A DNA stretch of 64,000 nt, taken from NCBI GenBank assembly GCA_016617855.1, contig JAECUM010003647.1, forward strand, positions 124,001 to 188,000. The letters run 5' to 3'. This DNA comes from Megalonaias nervosa (lineage: Eukaryota; Mollusca; Bivalvia; Unionida; Unionidae). Position 1 is the stretch's first letter. The number at the start of each line of letters is the position of its first letter. Below the pieces are notes generated by a model. The model saw nothing but the letters and a program-made list of their open reading frames with translations. It did no database searches and was not told the DNA's origin. The translations under genes were made by a program, and so were the position numbers. Below are positions 47,482 to 59,439 of this stretch, piece by piece.

Positions 47482-47598
47482 AATGGCAGGTACTCTTGTG
47501 TTGTGACGCTAGATGATGGCTCCAGGTTCCAAGGTTCCTGGAGCAAAACCAGAGATGAGGCTGCAAAAAGTGCTGCTGGTGTCGTGCTGCTGCATTTG
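47482..47598 (+). CDS. XRN1: XRN1 exon: second part of degenerate dsRBD-like module
   Basis: Encodes NGRYSCVVTLDDGSRFQG, then SWSKTRDEAAKSAAGVVL and LHL. The pattern is beta-beta-helix with an AAxxAA-type final helix, as in dsRNA-binding folds. Human XRN1 has VCQVKLSNGLLVHG followed by NEAKEKAALFALQQL. Basic residues normally used for dsRNA contact at the start of the last helix are sparse, so true dsRNA binding is doubtful. Phase 0 both sides; acceptor CATGTTACAG, donor GTAATG. Confidence 0.93.
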
Positions 47599-47599
47599 G

Positions 47600-48300
47600 T
47601 AATGAATGGAATACTTATATTTGTTGTCAGAGCTGTTTGTTGTTATAATTTCACCATAGTTTCTTGGGAATATTTCACAAAAATACAGCAGTGCTTTAAG
47701 GTATAGGTCAGTAATGTACCAACCTATGGCCTGCAGGCTGGATCTGGCCTGTTACCTGATTTTGTCCACTTGTTTACATCATATTGCATTGCTTTAAAAA
47801 TTGCTTATCTTATTCATGCCCTGGAGGAAGTTGAACATGCCTGGTATAAATTTTACTTTCAGTCTTTTTCTGCAAAGATGCTGCTTGGCAGAGGTCTGCT
47901 CATTTGACTGCTCAGTCCAATCAGTGAGGTACTTGAAAATGCTGTACTGTATTAAAGCACCTGTAAGATAATGAGTGGAGCCAGTACATTGGAATACATG
48001 TGAATCTCCTGTATGGCAGGGTTTTTCTTCTGAGTGAAAGGGTGTCTTTTAAAATCTCCTACATAAACGAAATTATTAGTGAAAAAGTTGTATTTTTTTC
48101 CATTTTTTTTTTATTCTAATTCTAGTGTAGTATATTTACAGTAATACTGCCTGTGATCATGTGACTTTACTGGCTTAAGCAGGGCAAGAAAATGTAGTTG
48201 CTAATTTCACCCTTTGATCCTGTCAGCATTGTCAGCTTGTTTGATTAGTAAGACCAACATTCACTCAAAAAGTTAAGCATTCAAGTCATTGATGTCTGGC
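47600..48300. other. XRN1 intron, no feature seen
   Basis: No repeat or element boundary recognised between exon 47482-47598 and the DIRS-like fossil. Confidence 0.4.
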
Positions 48301-48499
48301 ACTGCCTCAGAATGCAGCTTAAGGACACAGCTGTCAACAGGCCTTTCTTTTCACCATGACAGCTCCCATCAAACTGTAATCCAGTATTTAGCAGGACACT
48401 GATCCCAGTATTCTACACTGAAGTCTCAGTGATTGATACAAATATTGCAGGCATGGAATACATGGAACAGAAAGTCTTCCTTCATATTCTCATTCACAG

Positions 48500-50130
48500 G
48501 CTTTCCCTGAATTCATGAGGTTAACAAATTAGGACACAGTGTACTAGTTCAGGGCATGCCATTTTGATTTGAATATCAGTTCTGGACAGAGTTGTGTCAC
48601 ACTTCAAAACCTTGTCCATGTGTGTGACATCAAAGTATCTGGAAACCCCACAAAATCATCAGTTGAGCAGTCTTTGATGTCAATCTATGAAATCCTATGT
48701 TTCACTCTTGCTTCGTCTTGGATTCCTTGTCAGCCAGGATAAAGCCAATCTCATTCTGTTGCAGCATTTCATTTATGTGGGCTTGGAGTTCAGAACCTCC
48801 TAAAATCAACTTCAAATTATCCCACAAGAATGTGCCTTGAAAAGTATCTCATTGGTACCATCACTTGCTTGAAGAGTCATATTTCAGCCTGGGAATTTCT
48901 TTACCACTTGGGTCATCCCAATGTTGCTGCAGATCCCATCCTTAAATAATTGTTCATGATAACCCAATAGATGATCATTCTGTCAAAGTGGTGACTGCAA
49001 CATGTCTTCTGGACCAATTGATCAAATTTCAGGTTACATGAGGTCCCCCATCAACAGTAGGGATGGTCTCCCTTGGCTTACTGTGAATATCATGATTTGC
49101 ACAGATGGCAGGTTTGGTTGCCTACCTCCTGTCCTTCTTTCAAGAAGTGAGCAGATTTTTTACCCTTCTGGAGCACTCTACATATGTCGGCCACTTGGAA
49201 ATAATGGCCATATTGAATGCCTTTCAAAAGTGGTTGATGTCAGCATGGAAAAGGTGTTGTCATTCCTTCTGACAACTTGACTGTCATTAATTACATCAGA
49301 AGGGAAAAGGGAACCACGTCCTCAGACCTCTGTCATTTGTGAATTTTCAAAGGTGGTGTCATCATCAAGAAATCTGCATTCAACTCTGCCATATCCCAGG
49401 TAGGCTTGATGTCTAACAGATTCACTGCCCTGGCAGGATCATATGATCCACAGAGAATGGTCCATGTACACTTCATTCTTCAATCAACCTCATCTGAACC
49501 TCATTGTAGGGTCCCTGTACACTTCAGTCTTCAGTCAACCTCATTTGAACCTCTTTGTATGATCTATTTACACTTCAGTCTTCAATCAACCTCATCTGAA
49601 CCTCTTTGTAATGAGGCAGTATCACTACCTCCCAATCTTACTCTCACCAGCCCCAATCCAAATACCTGTTCAGTCTTTGCCCATTCACTTATGGGAAGCA
49701 GTTTCTATGTATACTGTATGCATCACCACCCAGCTGTCTGAGTCTGATAGTCTTACAGATTGTGAAGGAACCTGAGTGTTGATGAATCCTGATCACTCCA
49801 TACAATTGGGAAAAATCATGAATCGGCAACTTTCAGAATCTAAAAGGATAAATTCACAGAAAAATCCTTCTTTATCACCTACTGAAATAGCCATGTTTTC
49901 CATCTGACCCCAGAAATCCTAAACCTGCACCTTCAGCTCATATCAAACAATCCTTTAACAAAAATGTTTCTCCAAACAGGTAGTGACCAGAATTGATCAG
50001 TCAAGATGGCCCACCACTTGGAAAGCTTATGCAGAAAAATTGAGAGTTCTCAGTGGTGTCAGCAGAGACTCATCTCTTCTTTTAAAACCTCAGTACCACA
50101 AATAGCCAACTTCCTACTATGTCTTTTCAT
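48500..50130 (+). pseudogene. DIRS-like retrotransposon fossil B (RT, RNase H, recombinase start)
   Basis: Broken frames contain an RT-like piece (QDKANLILLQHFIYVGLEFR after about 48735), an RNase H piece (VIPSDNLTVINYIRREKG followed by TTSSDLCHL at about 49259-49340), and a tyrosine recombinase start (TWKAYAEKLRVLS and SVPQIANFLL at about 50010-50120). Order and motifs match DIRS-type elements. A tandem repeat starts inside its end. Stops and frameshifts are many; element ends not found. Confidence 0.65.
49440..49605. repeat. Short tandem repeat, about 57 bp, 3 copies
   Basis: Units share TACACTTCAGTCTTCAATCA and ACCTCATCTGAACCTCTTTG inside the DIRS-like fossil. Confidence 0.8.
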
Positions 50131-50655
50131 GGACAAGATGTATGCATACTTTGTCAGATTACCCATGTCAGAGTTTGTATGCATCCTTTGTCAAATTTTT
50201 TAGGTCAGAGTATGTATGCATACTTCGTCAAATTGCTCGTCGGAGTTTGTATGTATACTTTGTGTATTACACATGTCAGAGTCAGTATGCATACTTTGTC
50301 AAATTGCCCGTGTCAGAGTCTGTATGTATACTTTGTCAAGTTGCCTATGTCAGAGTCTGTATGTATACTTTGTCAAGTTACCTTTGTCAGAGTCTGTATG
50401 TATACTTTCTCAAATTACTATTGTCAGGGTATGAATGCATACTTTGTCTAATTACCAGAGTCAGATTATGTTTGTATACTTTATCAAATTACTGAGTCTG
50501 TATGCATGCTATGTCAAATTACCATTGTCATATTGTGTATGCATACTTTGTCAAATTACTCATGTCAGATTATGTTTGCATACTTTGTCAAGTTACCCAT
50601 GTCAGAGTCTGTATGCATACTTTGTCAAAATTCTTATGTAAGAGTTTGTATGATC
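50125..50655. repeat. Minisatellite, about 43 bp unit, about 12 copies
   Basis: Units share GTATGCATACTTTGTCAAAT and TACCCATGTCAGAGTCT. It begins within the recombinase remnant of the DIRS-like fossil and seems to have grown from it. Confidence 0.92.
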
Positions 50656-50937
50656 TGGTAGGTATATTCTGCAAAAAGAAAATGGGTATCTTTGGCAAAA
50701 TGTCAATCTGTGTTGAAGAGATAATGCAGTTTCCATTTACTGCTTGGGCACAAAAGGCTTGATTTAGTGCTGCAGGTATAACTACTGTAGGAACATACTC
50801 TGGCATTGCATGGCATGATGGGAAACCCTGTATTTTCACAAGGTTACATATGAGTGTATATGTTTTACATGTGACAAATGTAAAAACTACTATATATTAT
50901 ATAATTAATATTTTATTAACATTGACTTTCTTTACAG

Positions 50938-51052
50938 AGAACACACGTTCAACCCATCCTGCAGCGTTTAATGATGCCAGGCTATGTACGATGCAGATTG
51001 CCACCACCACATCAGTTCTCATCACCCAACTCAGCCTTCAGTCCAGTAATGG
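50938..51052 (+). CDS. XRN1: XRN1 exon: proline-rich linker
   Basis: Acceptor TTTCTTTACAG. Encodes RTHVQPILQRLMMPGYV, RCRLPPPHQFSSPN and SAFSPVM. The donor is G|GTATTA at 51053. An earlier GTAATG at 51046 would leave phase 0, which does not fit the next exon, while the later site leaves phase 1 and fits exactly. Human XRN1 has an unrelated-looking proline-rich stretch in this place. Confidence 0.82.
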
Positions 51053-51129
51053 GTATTAATACTTTGTCATGCTGTATGTGCTCAAGTACTTATTGATAGT
51101 AGCAATGAAAATGTGACTTACAGTTTTTT

Positions 51130-51310
51130 CATCCATTCTGTATCAAAATGTCCACTCTATCAAAAGGACATTTACAGTTTTATGTCCACTCTGTCAAAAG
51201 GACATTTACAGTTTTATGTCCTCACTGTCAGTGGACATTGACAGTTTTGTGTCCACTTTATCAGTGGACATTTACAGTTTTATGTCTACTTTTTATCAAG
51301 GGGATATTGC
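51130..51310. repeat. Minisatellite, about 36 bp unit, 5 copies
   Basis: Units share GGACATTTACAGTTTTATGT and CCACTCTGTCA; starts about 80 bp after exon 50938-51052. Confidence 0.88.
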
Positions 51311-51554
51311 AGTACCCTCAATCTGTCCACATCACCATATCTCCCAAATGACTGGAAATTCACCAAAAATATTACCTGAGTAGCCAATATGATGACCATC
51401 TGCGGGGGAGAGGGATATGATTTTGGGGTTCTGTCCTGGGTTCTCTGTGAGAGGCTTGAAGATTTGATATAGTGAATTCATTTTTTTAGTTGACATTGAT
51501 TTTCAGTTTTGAGAATACTAACCTTTTCATCTGAACTTAAATTATGGGTTGGTA

Positions 51555-51935
51555 AAATGTTAATGTTGTTTTCACAAAAGGTATCCAATTGTTTTCACAG
51601 ACTGGGTCCTGTCGCTTTCACAGATAGGGTCCTATTGTTTGCACAGAATGGATCCTATTGCTTTCAGAGATGGGGTCCTATTGTTTTCACAGAATGGGTC
51701 CTGTTGCTTTCACAGAAGGAGTCCAATTGTCTTCACAGAAGTGGTCATATTGTTTTGACAGAACTGGTTCTATTGTTTTCGTAGAAGGAGTTATATTGTT
51801 TTCACAGAAGGGATCCTATTTTTTCACAGAAAGGGTCCTAATGTTTTCACAAAAAGAGACCTTTTATTTCCACAAAAGGGGTTCTGTTGTTCCACAGAAG
51901 GATTGGTCCAATTGTCTTCAGAGAAGAATCATTGT
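51555..51935. repeat. Minisatellite, about 25 bp unit, about 14 copies
   Basis: Units share CCTATTGTTTTCACAGAATG and GGT. Confidence 0.92.
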
Positions 51936-51939
51936 TCAT

Positions 51940-52617
51940 TGGGTCTTTAAATTTTAGGCTTGTAGCAACCATCAAATTTACAAAAATTGGTGCCATGCTA
52001 AAATGTTAGTGAATTTACAGTATACAAAAACTGCAATTATATTTTGAATATTGTTTGTACCAAACTTTACATTCATTTATATGAGGATGACATGTGGGTG
52101 GATTTGGGTGTGTGTAGTGGATGGGGAGGAACTTGTCCTGAAAAAGCTCTGGAGATCTTGCACCAAGAATAATAGTCCTTTCTTATAGAAGACATGACTC
52201 AGGAAGTAATACTGTCATGAATCAGTTTTTGCCAGTTTTATCATGTTCTGCATTTTTTAAAAACAATTTAAATGTATTGCTATTTATTCTTTACCATGAA
52301 GTTATTGTCCATATAAAGATACTGTGATAAGGATTTCTTCAGCACTAAATGACTACTTTGTTTCTGTCAACAGCCATAATTGCTTACGTTCAGTTATGTG
52401 CATAGGAATTTTCCTTTACAAATTCTAAATGATATTTAAAAGCTCAGTGTTTCTGGAAAGGAGTAGTATGTCTTGCTGGCAATAGTTCAAAAGATATTTC
52501 ACATTGTTGTTTCTTTTTATCACAATTATTTCATTTTAATGTTGGGGCACAATGGGAAATAATGTTATGAAATTATGACTTGTAATGTATATGTTTATTT
52601 GGGTTTTTTCTGTTTAG
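51940..52617. other. XRN1 intron end, no feature seen
   Basis: No repeat recognised before the acceptor at 52617. Confidence 0.4.
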
Positions 52618-53063
52618 TCCCTTTACAAATGGCTCAACAACCGTACTTCAAGGCATTTCAACCGTTTTTTGGACATCAAAGAGGCCAGCTTCAGAATTAC
52701 AGAGGCAACAGATTTAATTTGCAACATTACTCTAATCCTGCCCAATTCCAGCAGGCAGCCAGTCAGGGCATGGGTCAGTTTCAACATCAAGCCAGTCAAA
52801 AAGCAGGATGTCATGGCCAGACTCCACATTTAGCCAGCCAAACTCAGCCTCAGCAACCAACCAATCAGGGAGTGACTCATGGAGGTTATAATCAACAATC
52901 AGCTGTGCCAAATAAAGATGATGAAGGAAAAGTCTGTCTTGAAGCATCAACAAATGAGACTGATGAATGTAGAAAGCACACGCTCGAGCCAACAATGAAT
53001 AGTGATATTTCAGATAAGGAACAGAAGCTTAGAATAGCTCAACGCCAGTTTGTTCCTCTCCAG
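52618..53063 (+). CDS. XRN1: XRN1 exon: Q/N-rich region ending QFVPLQ
   Basis: Starts with two bases that complete Val, then PLQMAQQPYFKAFQPFFG. The middle is rich in Gln, Asn, His and Ser with repeated AxQ units (ASQGMGQFQHQASQKAG, LASQTQPQQPTNQG). It then becomes acidic, and ends RIAQRQFVPLQ, matching human QFIPLQ. Donor GTAACT, phase 0. The exon is a second low-complexity, condensate-prone block of the tail, about 148 codons. Confidence 0.92.
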
Positions 53064-53264
53064 GTAACTACTCCATTATATCTTGATACTTATTATAGTA
53101 TGTTTATCTTTACTAGGTATTTTCCTGTTACTAGGAATCAAACTAGTAATACAGTTAATCTCCCTCCGTACTCTACAGCCATTTCAGTTCTACTGTTGGT
53201 CTACAAGTCCTATATTTACTTCATTAATATCTAATTTAAATCCATTTAAAGGTTTAGATACCAG

Positions 53265-53565
53265 ACTGTTCTCAAAAGCACACCAAACCAACACACATCA
53301 ACAGTCTTGTTGTTTTGTGATATGAGACTGTCCTACACAAACAGAAACACCATCAGCAATCTTGCTGCTTTGGGATACCAGACAATCCTACACAAACAAA
53401 AAAAACCATCAGAAATCTTGTTGCTTTGGGATACCAGGCTGTCCTATACAAACAAAAACACCATCAACAGTCCTGTTGCTTAGAGATACCAGACTGTCCT
53501 ACACAAACAAAAATGCCATCAGTAATCTTGTTGCTGAGGGATACCAGACTGTCCTTGGCAGCATT
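53265..53565. repeat. Minisatellite, about 53 bp unit, 5 copies
   Basis: Units share GGGATACCAGACTGTCCTAC, ACAAACAAAAACACCATCAG and AATCTTGTTGCTT. Confidence 0.92.
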
Positions 53566-53599
53566 ATATGTTCGAACTTAGTAGGTATGCTTGACTAAT

Positions 53600-54236
53600 A
53601 AAAAATGCACACTCTAAAATTAATTTCATTAATTGTCAATTAATTACTAATTAACTTCCAAAGTATGTGTGGTAACATATAAATATTAGAATAAATATTA
53701 CATTTTATCATTCCTAGGTTGATATATGGAGCAGCTCACTTGCTTTGTATGGAATTTGTATGTATACTCATCAGTTCATGAATAATAATAACATTTTGTG
53801 TTGTTAAAAGACCTTGATTAATTAGGTACTAAGAACTTGCCAGGGTTGTAAAACTGGTGTGCAAATGTGTAGTCCTCCTGAGTAGGAGGGCACTCCTCAC
53901 TTCATTCAAGTGTGAGTGTGATGGCAATCCTTGTAAAAAAGACTTTTCTCCCAGCCCTCATGTTGATGTTTAAAACTCCTATTTTCATTAGAAAAATTAA
54001 TGTAAGAAATAAAAGTATCAGACATTAGCCACGCTTGTAACTGAAATTGCCTTGCTGTTTGAGTACATGCAGTTAGATCACACATCTCATTAACCTGACA
54101 CTTGCATTTGACTCATAATGGGGATAATATCTTTTTGAAGATATATTGTCAATAGGCAACTGCACTGAATATTTCAGAATTTATCAGATGTACAAAAAAG
54201 TAAGGCACAAGTGGCAAGAAGCTATGTATTGGGTGG
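53600..54236. other. XRN1 intron, no feature seen
   Basis: AT-rich; a short self-complementary AATTAATT cluster near 53620-53660 only. Confidence 0.4.
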
Positions 54237-55696
54237 CACTGACCTGCCAACCCTCACGATTTTGGCATAAATTTCACAGCTTGAGATAGCAATTCATGGA
54301 TTCATGCTACATGCAAAAAAATCGTGAATTCCCAAATTCTCAGTTGGCTTAATTCATGAATAAAATAAATTTTATCCTGTTAAGTGGAAGTCAAAATAGC
54401 AGCAGTGGTCACTCATACCCATAACTGTCCGTGTATTGCTAGTTGCAATGTTAGAACTATATTCAGTTGTTACAGTTTGCCCAGCAGCAAGCATTGTAAA
54501 GTGTATAATCTATATTTAGAACAGAAGTTTTACAAATGCTCTTGAAGAAAATGGGGGCCTAACTGATTTTTTATTAAAATGGCACATGTACATACTTGTA
54601 GCAACTGTAATTTTTTTAAAACAAACACCAAATGAAAAGACAGCGTTTTCAAGTGTAGGAAGTTTTGAGATATTGAAAGATTAGCATGTATTGTAATTTG
54701 CTCAAGTTCATGCTTTTCCACGCATGCACCAACACCACTAATCATTAATCATTCGATGTTTCATCTTATGGATTAATACCATTTCATAATTAAGCTACAC
54801 AACAGTTGAAATGTTTTCATCTCCACAGAGAAAGATACGTATTCCACAGAAGTTAAATATAGATTGGAGTATACTGAAAATTGGCCTTGCATTCAGTCAT
54901 CAAACATCGATGTACATTATGCTTTTCGCACAGTAGTATGCCACAAATTTTAGAATTTGGAATGTGCACAGAGGCTTATATTGTTGCTTACAATTCACCT
55001 GTCATGTATGTGCTATATAACAATATTATATAGTACACGCAAGACATAAATTGTAAGCAATCATACTAGCCCCTGTGTGCATATGGCAGAACGATGTGAA
55101 AAAGCACACAGCTTCCAAAGAGCACATAGATGTTGGAAAAATGAAGAGCACCCAGCAGATTTCAGTTCTGGTGTACTTTAATCCACCTACTCAAGTCCTG
55201 CAAGCTACCAGTGCCGAAGCATTGTTTGTGAGTTTTCTTGTTGAACATAATCTGTCTTTCTTAGTTGGAGATCAACAACAGTTACGGTGAAAGGGGATTT
55301 TCTATTGTAAGGAAAAATAAGACAAACTTTTGTGCCTCCTTAGATGCTAAATATTTGCAACAATTTTAGTCACCAAGATTAAACAGCAAGCTTCTATTGT
55401 GAAAACAAATTTACCATAGCCAAATCGAGGAAGTTCAAGTCTGTCACATCATCTTATCATGACAAATAGCATGAAGCTTGTGTATGTCAGTAAATTTGGC
55501 TTGCAAATAAATTTGTACTTGTAATCAATGTAAATAATGTTTTAGTTTTATTTCAGGATTTTCATATAATGTAACACTGACCATCAGAGTGGATGGAGCT
55601 AGTGTCGTGGTATAATTTTTCACTAATTGTATTCAAAATTCACTAATTTTTATCACTCTTTTCCCTAACTGCAAGTTGGGAGGGTTGGCAGCTCTG
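54237..55696 (+). mobile_element. hAT-like transposon remnant
   Basis: The left end has CACTGACCTGCCAACCCTCA and the right end, read inward, CAGAGCTGCCAACCCTCCC, an imperfect TIR of hAT type. It encloses a short transposase-related frame and an inverted duplication (about 54918-55112). I could not establish a clean 8 bp target duplication. Confidence 0.65.
55060..55290 (+). pseudogene. hAT-type transposase/zinc-finger N-terminal remnant
   Basis: The frame reads WQNDVKKHTASKEHIDVGK, then TSAEALFVSFLVEHNLSF and LVGDQ. H-x4-5-H spacing in KKHTASKEH with the downstream AEALFxxFxxEHNLxFxxxD block is typical of the BED/C2H2-like N-terminus of hAT-related proteins found widely in animals. The matching Cys pair and the catalytic domain are missing. 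Confidence 0.75.
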
Positions 55697-56039
55697 GAGG
55701 CATATTCCAGTTTTTTAATGGTATTTAAGCATAAAGTTGTCGACATAATGATGGTTAATGAACTGTCAGAGACTATTTTTGATAATAGTTAAGTGTATCT
55801 CCATTTTGGAAACAGACAAAAATGATAAATATTAACTGTTTTCAACTGTCACTACTGCATTGTGTCATTGTTTATAATATTTGAAATCTTGAGATAGTGC
55901 GAATCATTTATGTTTTTGAGTTTTTTTTAACTGTATTGATTATAAGCCAGATGATCTTATGAGATGGCCTGTTGTCTATCATTTATCATCCATCTGTCTG
56001 TTAGAACCATTGGGGTTGCGGGGGGGTCTGCTTATGCCA

Positions 56040-56385
56040 AGGTCTTGTTGATCCAAAAATGAAAATGGACAACAAGGTGTGCCTCTGCAGTGACCATCTT
56101 GAAAATCTTTTCACTTCTCTTGAATTGATGGTCATATCAGTAGGGGCTTTTCACTAAAAGACTTGTTATGAAGTCGAATTGGTCCTAACTGTAACTTGCG
56201 CTGATCTGACATCCAATATGGCTGCCATAATGGCCATCTTAAAAATCTAGTTATTGCTTCTGAATGGATGGCCATGCTTGACATACAGTTTTCACCAAAG
56301 GACCTATAGTAATGAAACTGGTTCTGATCTTACATCCAATATGTCAACAACAGTGGTCAGTTCGAAAATATTGTTATCACTTAAG
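56040..56385. repeat. About 140 bp repeat family, locus 5
   Basis: Units with GATGGTCATATCAGTAGGG, TTTTCACTAAAAGACTTGTT, GCTGATCTGACATCCAATAT and GGCTGCCATAATGGCCATCT. Confidence 0.82.
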
Positions 56386-56389
56386 AATG

Positions 56390-57715
56390 CCCGAGATGAT
56401 TCAACATTCAGTACTAAAAAGAGAAGAACTGATTTAATCTTCAAATCCTGGAAATTCCTTTCAGCCAGTTGAGCATCAGTCCCTTCAGTAACCTACACTT
56501 TGCATGTAATCATCTGCTATTCAACCTGTGTGTCAGAAAAATAAACAACACTTCCATGTACTGGAATCAAACTAGGAGGAGGCAAGTGGTAACCAAACAA
56601 CATCTTGCCTTAATTGTTTCAGTGGATAGGAGTGATTCCATTAAGTGGAGGGGGGGGGCCTCCAGCTTTCCAGTGAAATAATTCATTATTTTTTTGGCCA
56701 GTGTTTTTATTACGGCTGTGTCATTTTTCCTCCCTTGTGTGTTATAAATTTAGGTAATTCATTTTGCTATTTTTTCCCATTCAGTAAGATTATTACTATA
56801 TTCAGTATAATACAGCCAGATTGGTGTATTTCCATATGACACACACCTTTCCTTCATCTCTCTATAAATTGGCAGAGTTGCATGTCATCTGTACATGGTT
56901 TTAGTACTATTATGAAAATGGGTGTTTTCAACAGGTTGCACAGTAATCTGCATTTCATGCTCTATGCAATACACTATGTGACAGTGTAAGTGCTCACATC
57001 TTTTGCTAGTATAGTAATCTGAAAGTGGTGTAATTACAGGCCTCACACCACTCATCATTATTTTTATTCGTCAAGTTTAGTGTGTGATGTTGTAAGTACT
57101 CCTGCTTCTTGTATTCCTTGTATTATTTCCTTTCATTCAGACTTGCAGGAAATGTCAAAACAAAACATGTGGATACATGAAAGCCCCATGAGATTCCCAC
57201 ACCACCTGTCTTTCATGCATAGTCTATAGTAACATCTAGCCTTTCTTGTTTGGGTTCAGTCTCTTTAGAAGGTTATAAGGCCTGAGGAAGGAGTCCCAGG
57301 CTCATCCAAAGGGAGGAAAGATCAGGGTAGAGCAATGGAGAAGCATTGCTCTTAATCAAAACCAAAGGGATGAGAGTGAGATCCACCACCCTTCCCATGA
57401 AGGAGGAGCTGCGCCTTCTCCAGGTCCTTAGTTCAGTGGCTCAAGAGAAGAGAGCAAGTTGCAAACCCACCCACCTCCTACCCCTTGATAGAAGAGTAGC
57501 TAGGAACTTCATTGTGGTCTTGTTCTGGGTAACTAGGAATCTCAATGTAGAAGACTTATTGTGGTCTCCATGATCATTAAGATGAATATTAAATTTTCTG
57601 ATATTATTGATTAACCTTTATGAATTACAAAATGTAAGATTCAATATTTTTATATTTTTTCTAATTGTTTAATGATATGAAGAGAAGATAATATCACAAA
57701 CATGGAGACTAAAAC
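56390..57715. other. XRN1 intron, no feature seen
   Basis: No clear repeat. Short + strand frames at 56254-56839 and 57346-57573 have no motif I recognise; the latter is arginine-rich but has no splice or start context. Confidence 0.4.
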
Positions 57716-57734
57716 TGTTGAATCCCCAGATAAT

Positions 57735-58215
57735 CACCAAAGTTTCAAATAGATTGGAAGACAATGGAAACATGCAGTTTTGGAAAGACTGGAAACCTGT
57801 AGTTTCAGAAAGACTATCAAAACATTAGGCTTTAGATAGATTATGAAAACCTGCTGTTTTGGAAAAACTATAGAAACAGGCAATTTTAGAAAGATTATGG
57901 AAACATACAGTTTTAGATTGACTATGAATGTGACACTATACTTGTATAAACATTGCCAAGTTTCAAATAGACAAGGGAACATAATGTTGGTAAACACAAG
58001 GAGTGTGACAAAGTACAAGTATATTGAAACATGTAGTGTAGTAAAAAACAAGTAATGTGACAATATACTTGTATGCGGATTGGTTATAATAATTTTGTGT
58101 ACAAATAAGGAAACATGCCATCTGGGAAAGACTATGAATGTGATTCTGTACATGTATAAAGAAACATGCAGATTTAGAGTGATTATGAAATTTGATACTA
58201 CATGTATTTGTATAA
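57735..58215. repeat. Minisatellite, degenerate, about 37-50 bp unit
   Basis: Units share GGAAACATGCAGTTTTGGAA, AGACTATGAATGTGA and ACTTGTATA; unit length varies and spacing is irregular. Confidence 0.75.
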
Positions 58216-58239
58216 GCATTGATCTTCATAAATCTGTGT

Positions 58240-59435
58240 ACAAAAGGTGTACAGGAAGAAAAAACATTGTACAGCTTTCTTTATTGCCTAGTGTGAATCA
58301 AAATGAAATTAGAATTAAGAAACTTGCTAAAAAAATGAGACAACCATGAAGCGATTCAAACTGAAGCAAGCAATTGTTTTGAAAGTTCTTGCTGGAGGCA
58401 ACCCATTCTGTGTGTCTGTGTGTCTGTGTGTGTGTGCACATACATGAGTGCAGTGCCAGTTGAATACATAATAATAATTCTACTACATAGGTGTGGGTGC
58501 GCGCATCTGCATGCACAATGCCAGTTAAATACATAGTAATAGTTCTACTACCTGCCACTTCACATTGCATTTGGAATTAAGGGTATCCAGTGTTGGATTA
58601 AAATTAATCATTACATGTAAGAACAATAATTTTGACTGTATACTATAGGTTTTTAAAACTTTGCTAACTTATTTTTATGTATTTGTCAGCTTGGCTGATG
58701 ATTTGAGGAATGATAGGAAATAAGGAACATGTTAGACAAAAAAATTGTGAACCATGACACTACCATGTTATATTCAGATTTGTGTTATGATGAAGCACAT
58801 TTTGGCAGGTTTACCCAATATGTGGTCATAAAAAAGAGATAAATGACTCCATTATTTATTAAAAATATAACAACAAAGTGCTCTAACAGTTTAATCCCTC
58901 CCCCCATGAAGTTTCAATACATGCATAAATTTGCTTTCACAGGCTAGCCTATGTCAGAATTGTCAGTTGCCCAAGTGTGCAATATGAGGCCCACTCTGGC
59001 CTCTTTTCATTAGAGTTATTTCCATTGAAGCCGATTGCAATGCATGACACAGTATTGTGACAGCAACTAGTCTTGCAATTAATGAAGGACTTTGATATTT
59101 ATATTATTGTCATCATCTGAAAACATGCATATGACGATCACTCATCTCCAATGAAAAGCTCTGTGCAGGATGCAGGAGAGGTGGGGTCATTTTTAGGTGA
59201 GCATTTTGCTCATCATTACCATAGTGTTTACCTTTAATAGCAAAATATTGAAGATAAACAATGAGTTTCATAATTTTATTTATGAAATAGCACAAATTTA
59301 GGGTTCTTCTTAATCACATGATGAGAAACATTTTTTATTAAATAAATGTGTATAATTAGTGTAACTGAATTGCATCAGGCTACCTTGAACACTGCCCTTG
59401 CTTAGTAGGATATGATGTGTGCATGATATTACACC
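58240..59435. other. XRN1 intron, no feature seen
   Basis: Only a short GTGT tract near 58408-58436 and a two-copy AATACATA.TAATA.TTCTAC repeat near 58463-58555. Confidence 0.45.
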
Positions 59436-59439
59436 CCTG

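Noticed and set aside
50119..50495. Cysteine-rich repetitive open frames resembling small secreted proteins
   Set aside because: Translation of the 43 bp array; three frames are open at once.
51046..51047. GTAATG donor after AGTCCA
   Set aside because: It would leave phase 0, incompatible with the exon at 52618; the GTATTA at 51053 gives matching phase.
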